Shown in pieces: positions 1 to 8,359 of a stretch of DNA of 64,000 bases. Source of the stretch: Soonwooa sp032062245 (GTDB taxonomy: Bacteria; Bacteroidota; Bacteroidia; Flavobacteriales; Weeksellaceae); assembly GCF_032062245.1 (NCBI RefSeq), contig NZ_DAMBQF010000011.1, forward strand, positions 10,152 through 74,151, read 5' to 3'. A program made the translations under genes and the position numbers. The notes under the pieces were generated by a model that did no database searches, was not told the origin of the DNA, and worked only from the letters and a program-made list of their open reading frames with translations. Positions within the stretch are counted from its first letter, which is position 1. Each line of letters starts with the position of its first letter.

Positions 1-388
1 CAACAATTTTACTTTGCTCTGCTTCGCCTTTGGCTTGTTTTGCTAAATCTCTACGACGCTCTTCTGTTAAAGGTGGAACGTTAAGAATGATAACATCACC
101 ATTATTAGAAGGTGCAAATCCTAAGTTAGAGTTGATAATTGCTTTTTCGATAGCACTAACTGCTCCTCTATCCCAAGGTTGAATAGAAATAGTCATCGCA
201 TCTGGCACAGATACGTTAGCAACTTGGTTAATAGGTGTCATAGAACCATAATATTCTACCATAACATCTTGTACCATACTTGTTGACGCTCTACCCGCTC
301 TGATTTTTTGAAAAGCATGATCCAAATGCTTAAGCGCAGCATCCATCTCTTCCTTTACTGATGCTGTGATGAGTTCTAATTCTTCCAT
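1..388 (-). CDS. frr: ribosome recycling factor, 3' end beyond window
   Basis: RRF works with EF-G to split the post-termination ribosome. The visible N-terminal 129 residues carry the family signature: the KIRAGRAST stretch, YYGSMTPINQVANVSV, and the region around NVPPLTEERRRDLAKQAK that precedes the last helix. The start ATG is at 388, giving MEELELITASV, a normal RRF N-terminus. The final ~55 residues are cut off by the window edge. It lies 101 bp downstream of pyrH on the same strand, the conserved pyrH-frr order. The gap holds a weak hairpin near 464-480 (AAAACT/AGTTTT arms), so partial attenuation between the two genes is possible but unproven. Confidence 0.97.
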   Translation of the reverse strand, partial: MEELELITASVKEEMDAALKHLDHAFQKIRAGRASTSMVQDVMVEYYGSMTPINQVANVSVPDAMTISIQPWDRGAVSAIEKAIINSNLGFAPSNNGDVIILNVPPLTEERRRDLAKQAKGEAEQSKIV

Positions 389-489
389 TATTTATTTAAA
401 GTTTAATAATTAACAATTCTGTTTTAAAATTTGAAATCCTGCAATAATAATTGTTTTAATACAAAAACTCCAAGTTTTTTGATTTATTA

Positions 490-1194
490 TTAGTTAACCA
501 ATGTACCGATCATTTCGCCATCTACAAGACGTGCAAGATTACCTTGTTTGTTCATATCAAAAACGATAATTGGCAATTTGTTCTCATGACTCAAAGTAAA
601 AGCTGTCATGTCCATTACTTTTAGATTTTTCTCGAAAACTTCCTCGAAAGAAAGACTATTAAATTTAACAGCATCAGCATTTTTTTCAGGATCGCTATCG
701 TAGATACCATCAACTCTTGTCCCTTTCAAGATAACATCAGCATCGATTTCGATAGCACGAAGCGTCGCCGCTGTATCTGTCGTAAAATAAGGATTACCAG
801 TACCTGCTCCAAAAATAACAACTCTACCTTTTTCAAGATGACGAACTGCTCTTCTTTTAATAAAAGGTTCTGCAACTTTATCCATTTCAATCGCTGACTG
901 AAGTCTAGTTTTGATACCAGCATCTTCCAAAGCGCCTTGCAAAGCCATACCGTTGATAACCGTTGCCAACATCCCCATGTAATCGCCTTGTACGCGATCC
1001 ATACCTTTTGCAGCACCAGCCAATCCTCTGAAAATATTTCCTCCTCCTATAACAATTGCAACTTCGCAACCTTTGTCTACAACTTTTTTAATTTCATCCG
1101 CATATTCCTTAAGACGATTGTTATCAATACCGTATTGACGTTCTCCCATCAAGGCTTCTCCACTTAGTTTTAAAAGGATTCTTTTATATTTCAT
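490..1194 (-). CDS. pyrH: UMP kinase
   Basis: PyrH phosphorylates UMP to UDP with ATP in pyrimidine nucleotide synthesis; the enzyme is a cytosolic hexamer of the amino-acid-kinase fold. The 234-residue length is normal. Visible motifs are KRILLKLSGEALMG at the N-terminus, the glycine loop VIGGGNIFRG near residue 50, the UMP/GTP-region QGDYMGMLATVINGMAL, and GTGNPYFTTDTAA near residue 135. It leads the pyrH-frr unit. A TATATTTG -7 box 80 bp upstream of its start (1274-1281, minus strand) is a good candidate promoter. Confidence 0.97.
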   Translation of the reverse strand: MKYKRILLKLSGEALMGERQYGIDNNRLKEYADEIKKVVDKGCEVAIVIGGGNIFRGLAGAAKGMDRVQGDYMGMLATVINGMALQGALEDAGIKTRLQSAIEMDKVAEPFIKRRAVRHLEKGRVVIFGAGTGNPYFTTDTAATLRAIEIDADVILKGTRVDGIYDSDPEKNADAVKFNSLSFEEVFEKNLKVMDMTAFTLSHENKLPIIVFDMNKQGNLARLVDGEMIGTLVN

Positions 1195-1273
1195 CTTTTC
1201 TTTTTTATGAATTTTTAATTAAAAAATAATACGCTGATTACAAGCTTTCATTTTTTTTAAATTTTTACTGCTG

Positions 1274-1281
1274 CAAATATA
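1274..1281 (-). promoter_or_regulatory. putative -7 box of pyrH
   Basis: TATATTTG on the minus strand fits the Bacteroidetes TAnnTTTG consensus and would start transcription near 1267, about 70 nt before the pyrH ATG. I see no convincing -33 TTTG. Confidence 0.5.
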
Positions 1282-1331
1282 AGGAATGCAACAGAATTAC
1301 GTTATGAAGAAATAAGTTTAACGTCTAAATA

Positions 1332-1362
1332 TTTTGTTAAATTTTAAAAAAATCTATTTTTG
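1332..1362 (+). promoter_or_regulatory. porQ promoter, TTTTG-N18-TATTTTTG
   Basis: A -33 element TTTTG at 1332-1336 and a -7 element TATTTTTG at 1355-1362 are 18 bp apart, matching the Bacteroidetes sigma consensus. The -7 box covers the TTG codon at 1360, so that codon cannot be the translation start of the gene driven by this promoter. Confidence 0.7.
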
Positions 1363-1380
1363 CAAATAAGAGAAGTGATT

Positions 1381-2379
1381 TTGAAGAAGATTTCTATTTT
1401 ATCTTTAGCGATATGCAGTAGTTTGGTGTATGCACAGTTAGGTACCAATGTATATCCTTTTCTAAATATTCCTGTATCTGCCCGACAATCTGCTTTGGGT
1501 GGCGATGCTGTATCCATAAGAGATTACGATGTTAACATGACCGCGGCCAATCCGTCTTTAATGAATTTGGAAATGGATGATATGGTGTCTGTAAACTACG
1601 CTTCATATCTTGCAGATTCCAAAATAGGAACTATTAGCTATGTTAAAGATTTGGAACAAGGCCATCTTATTTCTATTAATGCGCGCTATATGGATTACGG
1701 AAAAATGCCTCGTACAGACGAAGCAGCCAACATTCTTGGAGATTTTTCTGCGATGGATGCCTCAGTTGGAGCTGGCTATGCTTATCAATTCGAAGACGAA
1801 TGGACCATAGGTGCCAATGTTAATTTTGTAACTTCAAAAATTGACACCTACAGCTCGATGGCACTTTCTGCAAACGCAGGTGTTACCTATCACAATCCTC
1901 GCTCTAATGAGACTTTGACTTTAGTTGCTCGTAATTTTGGTTATCAATTCAAACCTTTTAATGGTGTTCGAGAAGATTTACCTTTTAGAATAGATTTGGG
2001 TTACACCAAAATTTTGGATCAATTTCCGGCTGCTATTACTGTGACATTGCACGATTTACAAAAGTTTAACATTTCGCAAGATTTCAATGTTAATGGACAA
2101 CCTGTCAATTTTGGAAGAAAAGTATTAGATCATTTATCTCTTGGTGTCGAATTGTTTCCGCAACAAGCATTTAATATAAGATTTGGTTATAATGTTAAAC
2201 GTGGTAACGAAATGGCCATTCTCGATCAAAGAAATTTTTCAGGACTTTCGGCAGGATTTGGAATTAAAATTTCATATTTCAATTTCGATTATTCGCATGC
2301 GAGATATCATAATTCATCCAATGTCAATATGTTTGGGCTAAGTGTTGATCTTATCGAAATAAGTGGAAATCGTCGTTAA
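1381..2379 (+). CDS. porQ: type IX secretion system outer-membrane protein PorQ
   Basis: PorQ is a PorV/FadL-like beta-barrel component of the type IX secretion system, which exports proteins with C-terminal sorting domains in Bacteroidetes. The mature protein begins after a signal peptide (KKISILSLAICSSLVYA) and carries the PorQ-typical segment YPFLNIPVSARQSALGGDAV. It then alternates short hydrophobic strands up to the C-terminus, as expected of a barrel. I place the start at TTG 1381, with AGAGAAG about 5 bp upstream. GTG 1375 is an alternative, and TTG 1360 falls inside the promoter -7 box. The neighbouring cmk on the same strand is the usual flavobacterial arrangement. The family call rests on recalled similarity. 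Confidence 0.8.
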   Translation: MKKISILSLAICSSLVYAQLGTNVYPFLNIPVSARQSALGGDAVSIRDYDVNMTAANPSLMNLEMDDMVSVNYASYLADSKIGTISYVKDLEQGHLISINARYMDYGKMPRTDEAANILGDFSAMDASVGAGYAYQFEDEWTIGANVNFVTSKIDTYSSMALSANAGVTYHNPRSNETLTLVARNFGYQFKPFNGVREDLPFRIDLGYTKILDQFPAAITVTLHDLQKFNISQDFNVNGQPVNFGRKVLDHLSLGVELFPQQAFNIRFGYNVKRGNEMAILDQRNFSGLSAGFGIKISYFNFDYSHARYHNSSNVNMFGLSVDLIEISGNRR

Positions 2380-2447
2380 TTTTTTGAACAAATTCTCAAA
2401 ACCAAATTTCTTTAATCCGCAATAGTTTTTTTCCTTTTTAAAATTTC

Positions 2448-2455
2448 TAAATTTG
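2448..2455 (+). promoter_or_regulatory. putative -7 box of cmk
   Basis: TAAATTTG lies 17 bp before the cmk ATG and fits TAnnTTTG; the -33 region is only a T-rich stretch. The 5' leader would be very short. Confidence 0.45.
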
Positions 2456-2471
2456 TATCAGAAATTCAGAA

Positions 2472-3143
2472 ATGAAAAAAAATTGGGTAATCGCCATCGA
2501 TGGCTATTCTTCGACTGGAAAAAGTTCTATCTCCAAAGTTATTGCAAAACGCCTTGGTCTTATCCACATGGATACTGGCGCGCTTTATCGTGGTATTACT
2601 TATTATGGACTTAGCCATTGTCAAAATGCAGATGACAGTATCAATCTTCAACAATTAATAGATGATCTTCCGAACATCAATTTAGTTTTTGAAAAAAAGA
2701 ATGAAGAATTACAATTATTCTTAAACGGCACCAATATCGATAAAGAAATACGTCAACCACAAGTATCTGCCAACGTTAGTCAAGTTGCAAAACTTCCTGA
2801 GGTGAGAGCTTTCTTACTTAATACTCAAAGAAATATTGCTAAAACTGGAGGTGTTATTATGGATGGTCGCGACATTGGCACAGTGGTTTTACCAGATGCG
2901 GATTTCAAGTTTTTCTTAACCGCAAGCACTGATGAACGTGCAAAAAGAAGACATCTAGAACTTCTTAGTTTTGGAGAAAACATCAGCATCGAAGAAGTGA
3001 AACAAAATCTTATCGAACGTGACAAAATAGATTCTGAAAGAGAAATCGCGCCACTTCGTCAGGCAGACGATGCCATATTGATAGATAATTCTGATTTGAC
3101 GAAAGAACAAACTATCGAATTAATGCTTTCATATATAAAGTAA
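2472..3143 (+). CDS. cmk: (d)CMP kinase
   Basis: Cytidylate kinase converts CMP or dCMP to the diphosphate in the cytosol. The 223-residue protein opens with the P-loop IDGYSSTGKSSISK (residues ~8-21), followed by the substrate-site segment HMDTGALYRGITYYG, MDGRDIGTVVLPDADFKFFL near residue 130, and the arginine-rich lid ERAKRRHLE. These are the standard Cmk landmarks in the right order, and the length is typical. It sits 92 bp downstream of porQ with its own candidate promoter. Confidence 0.97.
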   Translation: MKKNWVIAIDGYSSTGKSSISKVIAKRLGLIHMDTGALYRGITYYGLSHCQNADDSINLQQLIDDLPNINLVFEKKNEELQLFLNGTNIDKEIRQPQVSANVSQVAKLPEVRAFLLNTQRNIAKTGGVIMDGRDIGTVVLPDADFKFFLTASTDERAKRRHLELLSFGENISIEEVKQNLIERDKIDSEREIAPLRQADDAILIDNSDLTKEQTIELMLSYIK

Positions 3144-3184
3144 TAATAATTTAACAAAGTTTATACAATCTTAAATTTCTTTGG

Positions 3185-3192
3185 TACATTTG
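3185..3192 (+). promoter_or_regulatory. putative -7 box of the ytxH-like gene
   Basis: TACATTTG, 59 bp before the ATG at 3252, fits the TAnnTTTG consensus; no clear -33 element. Confidence 0.4.
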
Positions 3193-3251
3193 TTGTAACT
3201 CATAAAAACATAATTAATCAAGTTAAACATTAATCAAAAAAATCACACATT

Positions 3252-3629
3252 ATGTCTAGAAAAAATAATTCAGCAGGAATTTTAGCAGGCCTATTAGCAG
3301 GTGCAGCAGTTGGTGTAGTAATGGGACTTCTTTACGCTCCTGAAGAAGGAAAAGAAACAAGAAAGAAAATTAAAAAGAAAGCTGAGGAAATCAAAGACCA
3401 AGCTAACGAACAATATCACAAAACTTCAGAAAAAGTTAAAGAGCAATACGAAAACGTTTCTGACCAAGTGAAAGACAAATACAACGCAATCTCTTCTCAA
3501 GTTAAAGATACTGCTAACAACATCGCATCTTCGGTTAAAGAAGGTTACGATAAGTATAAGGATCAAATGGTATCTAAAGCAACTGACGTTGTTAAAGATG
3601 TAGAGACAGAACTAGACGGAATGAAATAA
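3252..3629 (+). CDS. YtxH domain protein
   Basis: This is a 125-residue YtxH/gas-vesicle-GvpP-like envelope protein. One N-terminal glycine/alanine-rich membrane segment (AGILAGLLAGAAVGVVMGLLYAPEEG) is followed by the diagnostic KETRKKIKKKAEEIKDQ. A long lysine/glutamine amphipathic tail then has repeated VKEQYEN/VKDKYNA/VKDTANN heptad-like units. YtxH proteins are usually induced by stress, but their molecular role is unknown. An intrinsic terminator follows directly (3657-3685). The next two genes (holin-like and a 164-residue unknown) point to a small envelope-stress cluster. Confidence 0.85.
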   Translation: MSRKNNSAGILAGLLAGAAVGVVMGLLYAPEEGKETRKKIKKKAEEIKDQANEQYHKTSEKVKEQYENVSDQVKDKYNAISSQVKDTANNIASSVKEGYDKYKDQMVSKATDVVKDVETELDGMK

Positions 3630-3656
3630 TCCCCCAATCTAGAGTGAATTATAAAG

Positions 3657-3685
3657 GAACTTAGTCCACTAAGTTCTTTTTTTTT
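3657..3685 (+). terminator. intrinsic terminator after the ytxH-like gene
   Basis: GAACTTAG and CTAAGTTC form a perfect 8-bp stem around TCCA, followed by nine T residues. Confidence 0.85.
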
Positions 3686-3718
3686 GTAAATTTTTGTAAC
3701 TTTACTAAAACATCTATT

Positions 3719-4027
3719 ATGATAGATCTACTTAAGGAATATATTAATAAAAGAATCGACCTTGCAAGGCTTGAGTTGGTAGAAAAATCGTCCTTGTCAA
3801 CAGGTATTATCACCTTTATTATGACGATGGTTATTGTATTTGCGTTCTTTATTATTTTATTTAATTTTGGAATTGCATTCCTTATTGGGCAAGCATTAGA
3901 TAATTTTTCGTACGGATTTTTAATCGTTGCAGGATTCTATCTTTTTATTATGATTATCGTGCTTATTATGAGAAAAAAAATCATAAAAAGCGTTGCTAAT
4001 AATGTACTTAACTTTTTAAACCGTTAA
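3719..4027 (+). CDS. phage holin family (DUF1469-like) membrane protein
   Basis: This 102-residue protein has an amphipathic N-terminus (IDLLKEYINKRIDLARLELVE) and two long hydrophobic helices (residues ~30-58 and ~65-88) ending in RKKIIKSV. That layout is typical of the Holin_3_6/DUF1469 family. Despite the name these are mostly housekeeping inner-membrane proteins of unknown role. It is separated from the next gene by 2 bp, so the two are probably translated together. Confidence 0.7.
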   Translation: MIDLLKEYINKRIDLARLELVEKSSLSTGIITFIMTMVIVFAFFIILFNFGIAFLIGQALDNFSYGFLIVAGFYLFIMIIVLIMRKKIIKSVANNVLNFLNR

Positions 4028-4029
4028 TT

Positions 4030-4524
4030 ATGTCACACCAATACAATAATCTAGATGAGTTGAGAAGAAAAAAGGCACTTCTAAGAGATGATATCAAAAA
4101 CATGGAAGAGCTTTTAACTTTTAAAAACAAAAAAGAAAGTTTGAGCGTGCTGACTAACGGCATTACAGATAAATATCTGAAGGAGTCCGAAGATGATGAA
4201 GGCAACCAAACGCTTAGCCTCAATACCAAAAACATTATGCGCGAAGTATCGGAAGGTATTCGAGAAACAACTTCCCCAAAAAGTTTAGTAGGATTAGCCA
4301 ACAATACCGTAGATTCTGGACTTTTGGAAACTGCAGTTCGTCTAGGAGCTGTAACTCTAGTTGGTAATTATGCCCGCAAAAATCTTAATAACTCTAACTG
4401 GAATAAAAAAATAATTGGTCTAGCTTTGGTCTACGTTGCGCCTTTCGCTCTTAAATTTATTAGAGAGAAACTAGAAGATTATCAACGTCACAAAACCACT
4501 TCTAGCCTTGAAAAATTGATTTAG
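4030..4524 (+). CDS. conserved hypothetical protein of the ytxH cluster
   Basis: This 164-residue protein is not recognised. An N-terminal charged, probably coiled-coil region (LDELRRKKALLRDDIKNMEE) is followed by a polar middle. A hydrophobic stretch follows (LLETAVRLGAVTLVGNYA, then IIGLALVYVAPFALKFI), and the tail is basic. It looks peripheral or single-pass on the membrane. The 2-bp gap to the preceding holin-like gene and the shared cluster with YtxH suggest an envelope function. No signal peptide or catalytic motif is visible. Confidence 0.75.
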   Translation: MSHQYNNLDELRRKKALLRDDIKNMEELLTFKNKKESLSVLTNGITDKYLKESEDDEGNQTLSLNTKNIMREVSEGIRETTSPKSLVGLANNTVDSGLLETAVRLGAVTLVGNYARKNLNNSNWNKKIIGLALVYVAPFALKFIREKLEDYQRHKTTSSLEKLI

Positions 4525-4537
4525 TTTTAAATTAAAT

Positions 4538-5275
4538 TTAAACTTGCTGCGAAAATATTTGACCGAGAATAATTCCTGTCGCCATCGATACATTAAGACT
4601 TTCGGTAGATTGTTGCTTGCCGAATCTTGGGATGGTGACAATATCAGTCAGTAATTGTTCAACATTAGGACGCATACCATTCCCTTCATTACCTAGTACC
4701 AAACTAAATTTTGATGGGAATTTTTTTTTATAGATACTTTCACCCTGCATATCGGTCCCGATAATTGGATATTGATAGGTTTTAAGATAATCTTCCAACT
4801 CCACATAACACACGTTAACTCTAGTGAAAGAACCCATGGTTGACATCAAAACTTTCGGGTTATGAAGATCCACAGTATCTTGACTACAAACGATTTGTTC
4901 GATACCAAACCAATCCGCCAATCGGATAATTGTGCCCAAATTTCCAGGATCTTGGACACCATCTAATATTATTTGTCGGTCTTTAGAATCGTCGATTTTT
5001 GCAGTTTCTAGTAAGCAGACCGCTATGGAGTCTTTAGGGTTTTGTAAAAAACTTATCCTCCTAAGTTCTCTTTCATTAATTTCAAAAATATCGACATTTT
5101 TGAATAAACTTTTCAATTCTTCAGGCTTTGTAGAATAAATTTCTAAAATTTTAACACGAGAATTCGCAAGTTCTTTAATAATCTTGTTACTCTCAACCAA
5201 AAACAAATTGTATTTTTGTCTAAATTTCTTTTTGTCGAGAGATTGTATTATTTTTATTTTATGAGAAGTAAGCAT
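4538..5275 (-). CDS. TrmH/SpoU-family RNA 2'-O-methyltransferase
   Basis: This SPOUT-fold enzyme uses SAM to methylate a ribose 2'-OH in rRNA or tRNA; the target cannot be told from sequence. The N-terminal substrate-binding part begins MLTSHKIKIIQSLDKKKFR, the usual start for flavobacterial members. SpoU motif 1 is LDGVQDPGNLGTIIRLADW, motif 2 is LVLGNEGNGM, and motif 3 is IPRFGKQQSTESLNVSMATG. I choose ATG 5275: the ATG at 5293 overlaps a minus-strand -7 box at 5291-5298. Its first 15 bp overlap head-to-head with the divergent tamL-like gene. Confidence 0.9.
   Translation of the reverse strand: MLTSHKIKIIQSLDKKKFRQKYNLFLVESNKIIKELANSRVKILEIYSTKPEELKSLFKNVDIFEINERELRRISFLQNPKDSIAVCLLETAKIDDSKDRQIILDGVQDPGNLGTIIRLADWFGIEQIVCSQDTVDLHNPKVLMSTMGSFTRVNVCYVELEDYLKTYQYPIIGTDMQGESIYKKKFPSKFSLVLGNEGNGMRPNVEQLLTDIVTIPRFGKQQSTESLNVSMATGIILGQIFSQQV
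5211..5218 (+). promoter_or_regulatory. putative -7 box of the tamL-like gene, inside the divergent CDS
   Basis: TATTTTTG matches TAnnTTTG exactly and lies within the coding region of the divergent methyltransferase. It overlaps the TTG at 5216 and so argues for the ATG at 5261 as the true start of the rightward gene. Confidence 0.55.
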
Positions 5276-7876
5276 TTTCGAAAATATTCCCAAAAGTATT
5301 ATATATTTTGTTTATCAGCAAGTCTGATGTTGTTATTGCTGTATGCATGTAGCACAACAAAGAAGGTCCCAGACGGCGAATACTTGTTGACCAAAAATGA
5401 ATTCAAATACCAAGATGGGAAAATCCTAAGTGATAAAATTCCAACTTTTGCAGCACAAAAACCTAATAAGAAAACTTTTTTCTTGTTTCCTTTAGGTCTT
5501 CTTGCCTACAATGCGGCCAATCCTAAATACGACAGTATTCTTAACGAGTATATGACTTATCCTAATGAAATGAGAAATCAAAAACTTCGTGATTCTCTTT
5601 TCATAAAATATAATCATCCAGAGTATGTTGGCAGAAATCTATTTTGGAACAGATTTTGGCACACAGTTGGCGAAAAACCAGTTATCTATAGCGATGGTAA
5701 AACTAAAGCTAGTGTTGAGAATATCCAAAACTTCTTAGTCTACAAAGGTTATTGGGATTCTGAAGTTACACACTCTGTAAAAAGAGATTCGGCTGCTAAA
5801 AAAGCGGAGGTTAAATATAACATCATCCACAGAGATCCGACTTTTATTAAAGATTATTATTACAATATCACCGATTCGGGCGTTAGAAACATTTACGAAA
5901 GAGACATTAAAAAAAGTCTTATTAAAAAAGGAAATATTCTCGATCAAACCGTTCTTGAAGATGAAGTAAAACGCATCACGCAATTGATGAAGGACGAAGG
6001 TTATTATAAATTCAATGCGTCTGGAGAACAAATTTATTTTACAGCTGATACACTTTCTAGTCGCAAAGATGTGCCTGTGACAATGGATATCCACAAAGAC
6101 ACGTTGGATGGTGGATTTATTAAACCTAAAATTGGCAACATAGACATTGCTGTTGTCGACAACATTAAAGAATACGAAGAAAAAAGTATTCATAAAGACA
6201 GCTTGCGTGGCATCAATATTTATAGAGCTGACACGACATCTTACAAACTCCAATCGCTTTGGCTTCCAATCATATACAAACCTGGCGATAATTATCAGCA
6301 ACGTGATTTTGATGTAACCAAACGTAACCTAATGGCTATGAATAACTTTACGATTCTACAAGCCATTGATGGTCTACGTAATGAAGGCACAAATAAGCAA
6401 AACGATAGCTTAATTGATGTTCGATATATTCTAAAGCCGATGCCAAAATATGATTTTAAAGTCGGAATGGATTTACACTATTCTGAAATTTTAAACTTTG
6501 GTTTTTCTCCATCTTTAGAATTAACCTCTCGTAATGTTTTTAAAGGTGCAGAAAACTTAAACATTAGTTTTTCCGGTATTATTGGTACAACAAAAGATCC
6601 GAAAAAAGATAAGGCATTATTTAATGCTTACGAATTGTCAACACAAGCGTCGTTGCAAATTCCTCGATTGTGGGTGCCTTTCAAACGTTATTGGAAAGTA
6701 ATCCCAAAAAGATACTCACCAACATCAAGTATATTTTTAGGCGCAGCAATCCAAAATAATATTGGATTAGGACGTATCAATTTTAATACTGGTCTTAGCT
6801 ATTATGCCAATGTTAATGATGTTGTTTCGCATAAGTTGACTTTATTTAATACCCAATTCAGTTTTACGCAAAACAAAGAAAACTACTACCAACTATTCTT
6901 AGCAGACAACGATATTAGGCAACAAGTTTTCGATTGGTATTTTGTGGAACATCCTAATATCGCAACACAATACAACAATGGTCAAATTGGTATTGATGAT
7001 GTTTCTAGAATTATTATTCGTGATAATATGTTCCAAAATGGATTAGACCAAACGCAGACTGACACATTTAACTCTTATCGACAATCGCTTGCCAACAAAG
7101 ACAGACAGACGCAAGACGCTGTCATCTCTTCGCTTATTTACAACTTCATGTATAACGAAATTGGTCAAAAAGCTTACAAAAATCCATTCTATTTTAATGG
7201 AAAATTTGAAGTTGCAGGTAATGTACTTGGACTTTTTACTAAAACAACAACGCAAGATGGCGTCATCGGAAATGATACTAAAACAATTTTTAAAATCCCA
7301 TATTCTCAGTTTGTAAAATTTGATTTTGATTTTAGAAAATACTTCACATTTTTCCAAGATAAAGCGCAACCTCACACGTTAGCCATTCGACAATTTATTG
7401 GGATTGGCTTCCCATATGGCAACTCTAACAACATGCCATTTATCCGTTCCTATTTCAATGGTGGATCCAATGACATTAGAGCATGGGTCGCTTTTGGAGG
7501 TCTTGGCCCAGCAGATTCGCAACTTGACGAACGCGTAAGATCTTATGCGATGGACAATGTTAAATTGACGACAAGCATCGAATACCGATTACCGATTAAT
7601 AAGATGTTCGAAGCCGCACTTTTTACAGATGCTGGTAACATCTGGGGATTAAAAGATAATGGATTTGGAGATCAGTTTAAGTTCAGTAAATTCATAAGTC
7701 AAATGGGTGTTGGTAGCGGATTTGGACTTAGATTAAACGTTGCTTACATTAAGTTCAGATTAGATTTGGCTTACAAAATGTACGATCCCAACCAACCGGT
7801 TGGCGAGCGTTGGGTGATGATGAAAAATAAGCTTCTCCGACCAACTCTCAATTTTGCATTTGGATATCCATTTTAA
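5261..7876 (+). CDS. BamA/TamA-superfamily outer-membrane lipoprotein (TamL-like)
   Basis: An 871-residue Omp85-type protein that probably inserts or assembles outer-membrane proteins. The N-terminus is a lipoprotein signal: a basic start (MRSKHFRKYSQK), a hydrophobic core, then lipobox LLYAC at residues ~26-30. Lipidated TamA relatives are a known Bacteroidetes variant called TamL. POTRA-like repeats follow (for example FLVYKGYWDSEVTHSV and IYRADTTSYKL). A C-terminal 16-stranded-barrel region carries NGGSNDIRAW (an Omp85-like RGF-type loop), FEAALFTDAGNIWG, and a terminal aromatic (FAFGYPF). The start is set by the promoter at 5211-5218. It overlaps the divergent methyltransferase by 15 bp. 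BamA itself is the main alternative, but the lipobox argues against it. Confidence 0.85.
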   Translation: MRSKHFRKYSQKYYIFCLSASLMLLLLYACSTTKKVPDGEYLLTKNEFKYQDGKILSDKIPTFAAQKPNKKTFFLFPLGLLAYNAANPKYDSILNEYMTYPNEMRNQKLRDSLFIKYNHPEYVGRNLFWNRFWHTVGEKPVIYSDGKTKASVENIQNFLVYKGYWDSEVTHSVKRDSAAKKAEVKYNIIHRDPTFIKDYYYNITDSGVRNIYERDIKKSLIKKGNILDQTVLEDEVKRITQLMKDEGYYKFNASGEQIYFTADTLSSRKDVPVTMDIHKDTLDGGFIKPKIGNIDIAVVDNIKEYEEKSIHKDSLRGINIYRADTTSYKLQSLWLPIIYKPGDNYQQRDFDVTKRNLMAMNNFTILQAIDGLRNEGTNKQNDSLIDVRYILKPMPKYDFKVGMDLHYSEILNFGFSPSLELTSRNVFKGAENLNISFSGIIGTTKDPKKDKALFNAYELSTQASLQIPRLWVPFKRYWKVIPKRYSPTSSIFLGAAIQNNIGLGRINFNTGLSYYANVNDVVSHKLTLFNTQFSFTQNKENYYQLFLADNDIRQQVFDWYFVEHPNIATQYNNGQIGIDDVSRIIIRDNMFQNGLDQTQTDTFNSYRQSLANKDRQTQDAVISSLIYNFMYNEIGQKAYKNPFYFNGKFEVAGNVLGLFTKTTTQDGVIGNDTKTIFKIPYSQFVKFDFDFRKYFTFFQDKAQPHTLAIRQFIGIGFPYGNSNNMPFIRSYFNGGSNDIRAWVAFGGLGPADSQLDERVRSYAMDNVKLTTSIEYRLPINKMFEAALFTDAGNIWGLKDNGFGDQFKFSKFISQMGVGSGFGLRLNVAYIKFRLDLAYKMYDPNQPVGERWVMMKNKLLRPTLNFAFGYPF
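5291..5321 (-). promoter_or_regulatory. putative promoter of the SpoU methyltransferase, inside the divergent CDS
   Basis: On the minus strand TACTTTTG (5298-5291) is preceded 20 bp upstream by TTG (5321-5319). It lies within the signal-peptide codons of the rightward tamL-like gene. Confidence 0.5.
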
Positions 7877-7882
7877 CAATGT

Positions 7883-7917
7883 AAAACTTTCGTCAATTGG
7901 TGAAAGTTTTAGGTTTT
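7883..7917 (+). terminator. probable intrinsic terminator after the tamL-like gene
   Basis: AAAACTTTC and GAAAGTTTT form a 9-bp stem with a ~10-nt loop, followed by AGGTTTTT. Confidence 0.6.
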
Positions 7918-8020
7918 TAAAGAAATTACAACACTAAATAATTAATTAACAAGCAATTAAAACTCTTATTAAAAACATTAAATAAAAGCTAAAAATCTTT
8001 CTTTTTGTTAAGTTTTTTTA

Positions 8021-8028
8021 TACTTTTG
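8021..8028 (+). promoter_or_regulatory. putative -7 box of the zapB-like/zapA operon
   Basis: TACTTTTG lies 26 bp upstream of the ATG at 8054; TTTTTG at 8002-8007 is present but closer than usual for a -33 element. Confidence 0.5.
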
Positions 8029-8053
8029 TAATAGTTAGAATTTATCAAACTCG

Positions 8054-8356
8054 ATGCTATCAGAATTAGAAAATAATTTCGTGCAATTAGAAAAGAAAAT
8101 CGCTAAGTTGCACAAGACACATATCAGTTTATTAAACAAATATGTTGAGCTTTCTAAGGACTATAAGCAATTGCAGGAGGAATTTGATGAAGAGAAAAAA
8201 AGAAATCGAGTTTTAGAAGAAGAGCAAAAAGATTTAAAACTTTATTCAGCTATAAGCGGAAATGCAGATCATAATAAATTGATGAAAAATCACCTAAATA
8301 AATTGATAAAAGAGGTAGATTTTTGTATTGCAGAGTTACGAAACAGTGGATTATAA
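8054..8356 (+). CDS. coiled-coil protein upstream of zapA (ZapB-like)
   Basis: A 100-residue, almost wholly coiled-coil protein (LENNFVQLEKKIAKLHKTH, then repeated EEFDEEKKRN/LEEEQKDLK heptads) with a short C-terminal helix. It ends 3 bp before zapA, so the two genes are surely co-transcribed. Small coiled-coil partners encoded directly before zapA are common in flavobacteria. By analogy with ZapB it may help organise the division ring, but that is inference from context and shape, not a recognised domain. Confidence 0.75.
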   Translation: MLSELENNFVQLEKKIAKLHKTHISLLNKYVELSKDYKQLQEEFDEEKKRNRVLEEEQKDLKLYSAISGNADHNKLMKNHLNKLIKEVDFCIAELRNSGL

Positions 8357-8359
8357 GAT

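Noticed and set aside
1360..1380. TTG at 1360 as the porQ start
   Set aside because: The codon is part of the -7 box TATTTTTG (1355-1362), so it would lie upstream of the transcription start; TTG 1381 precedes the signal peptide directly.
5735..6301. Long open frames antisense to the tamL-like gene and other large genes
   Set aside because: They follow the codon pattern of the sense gene, lack recognisable domains and have no promoter or ribosome site; treated as shadows.
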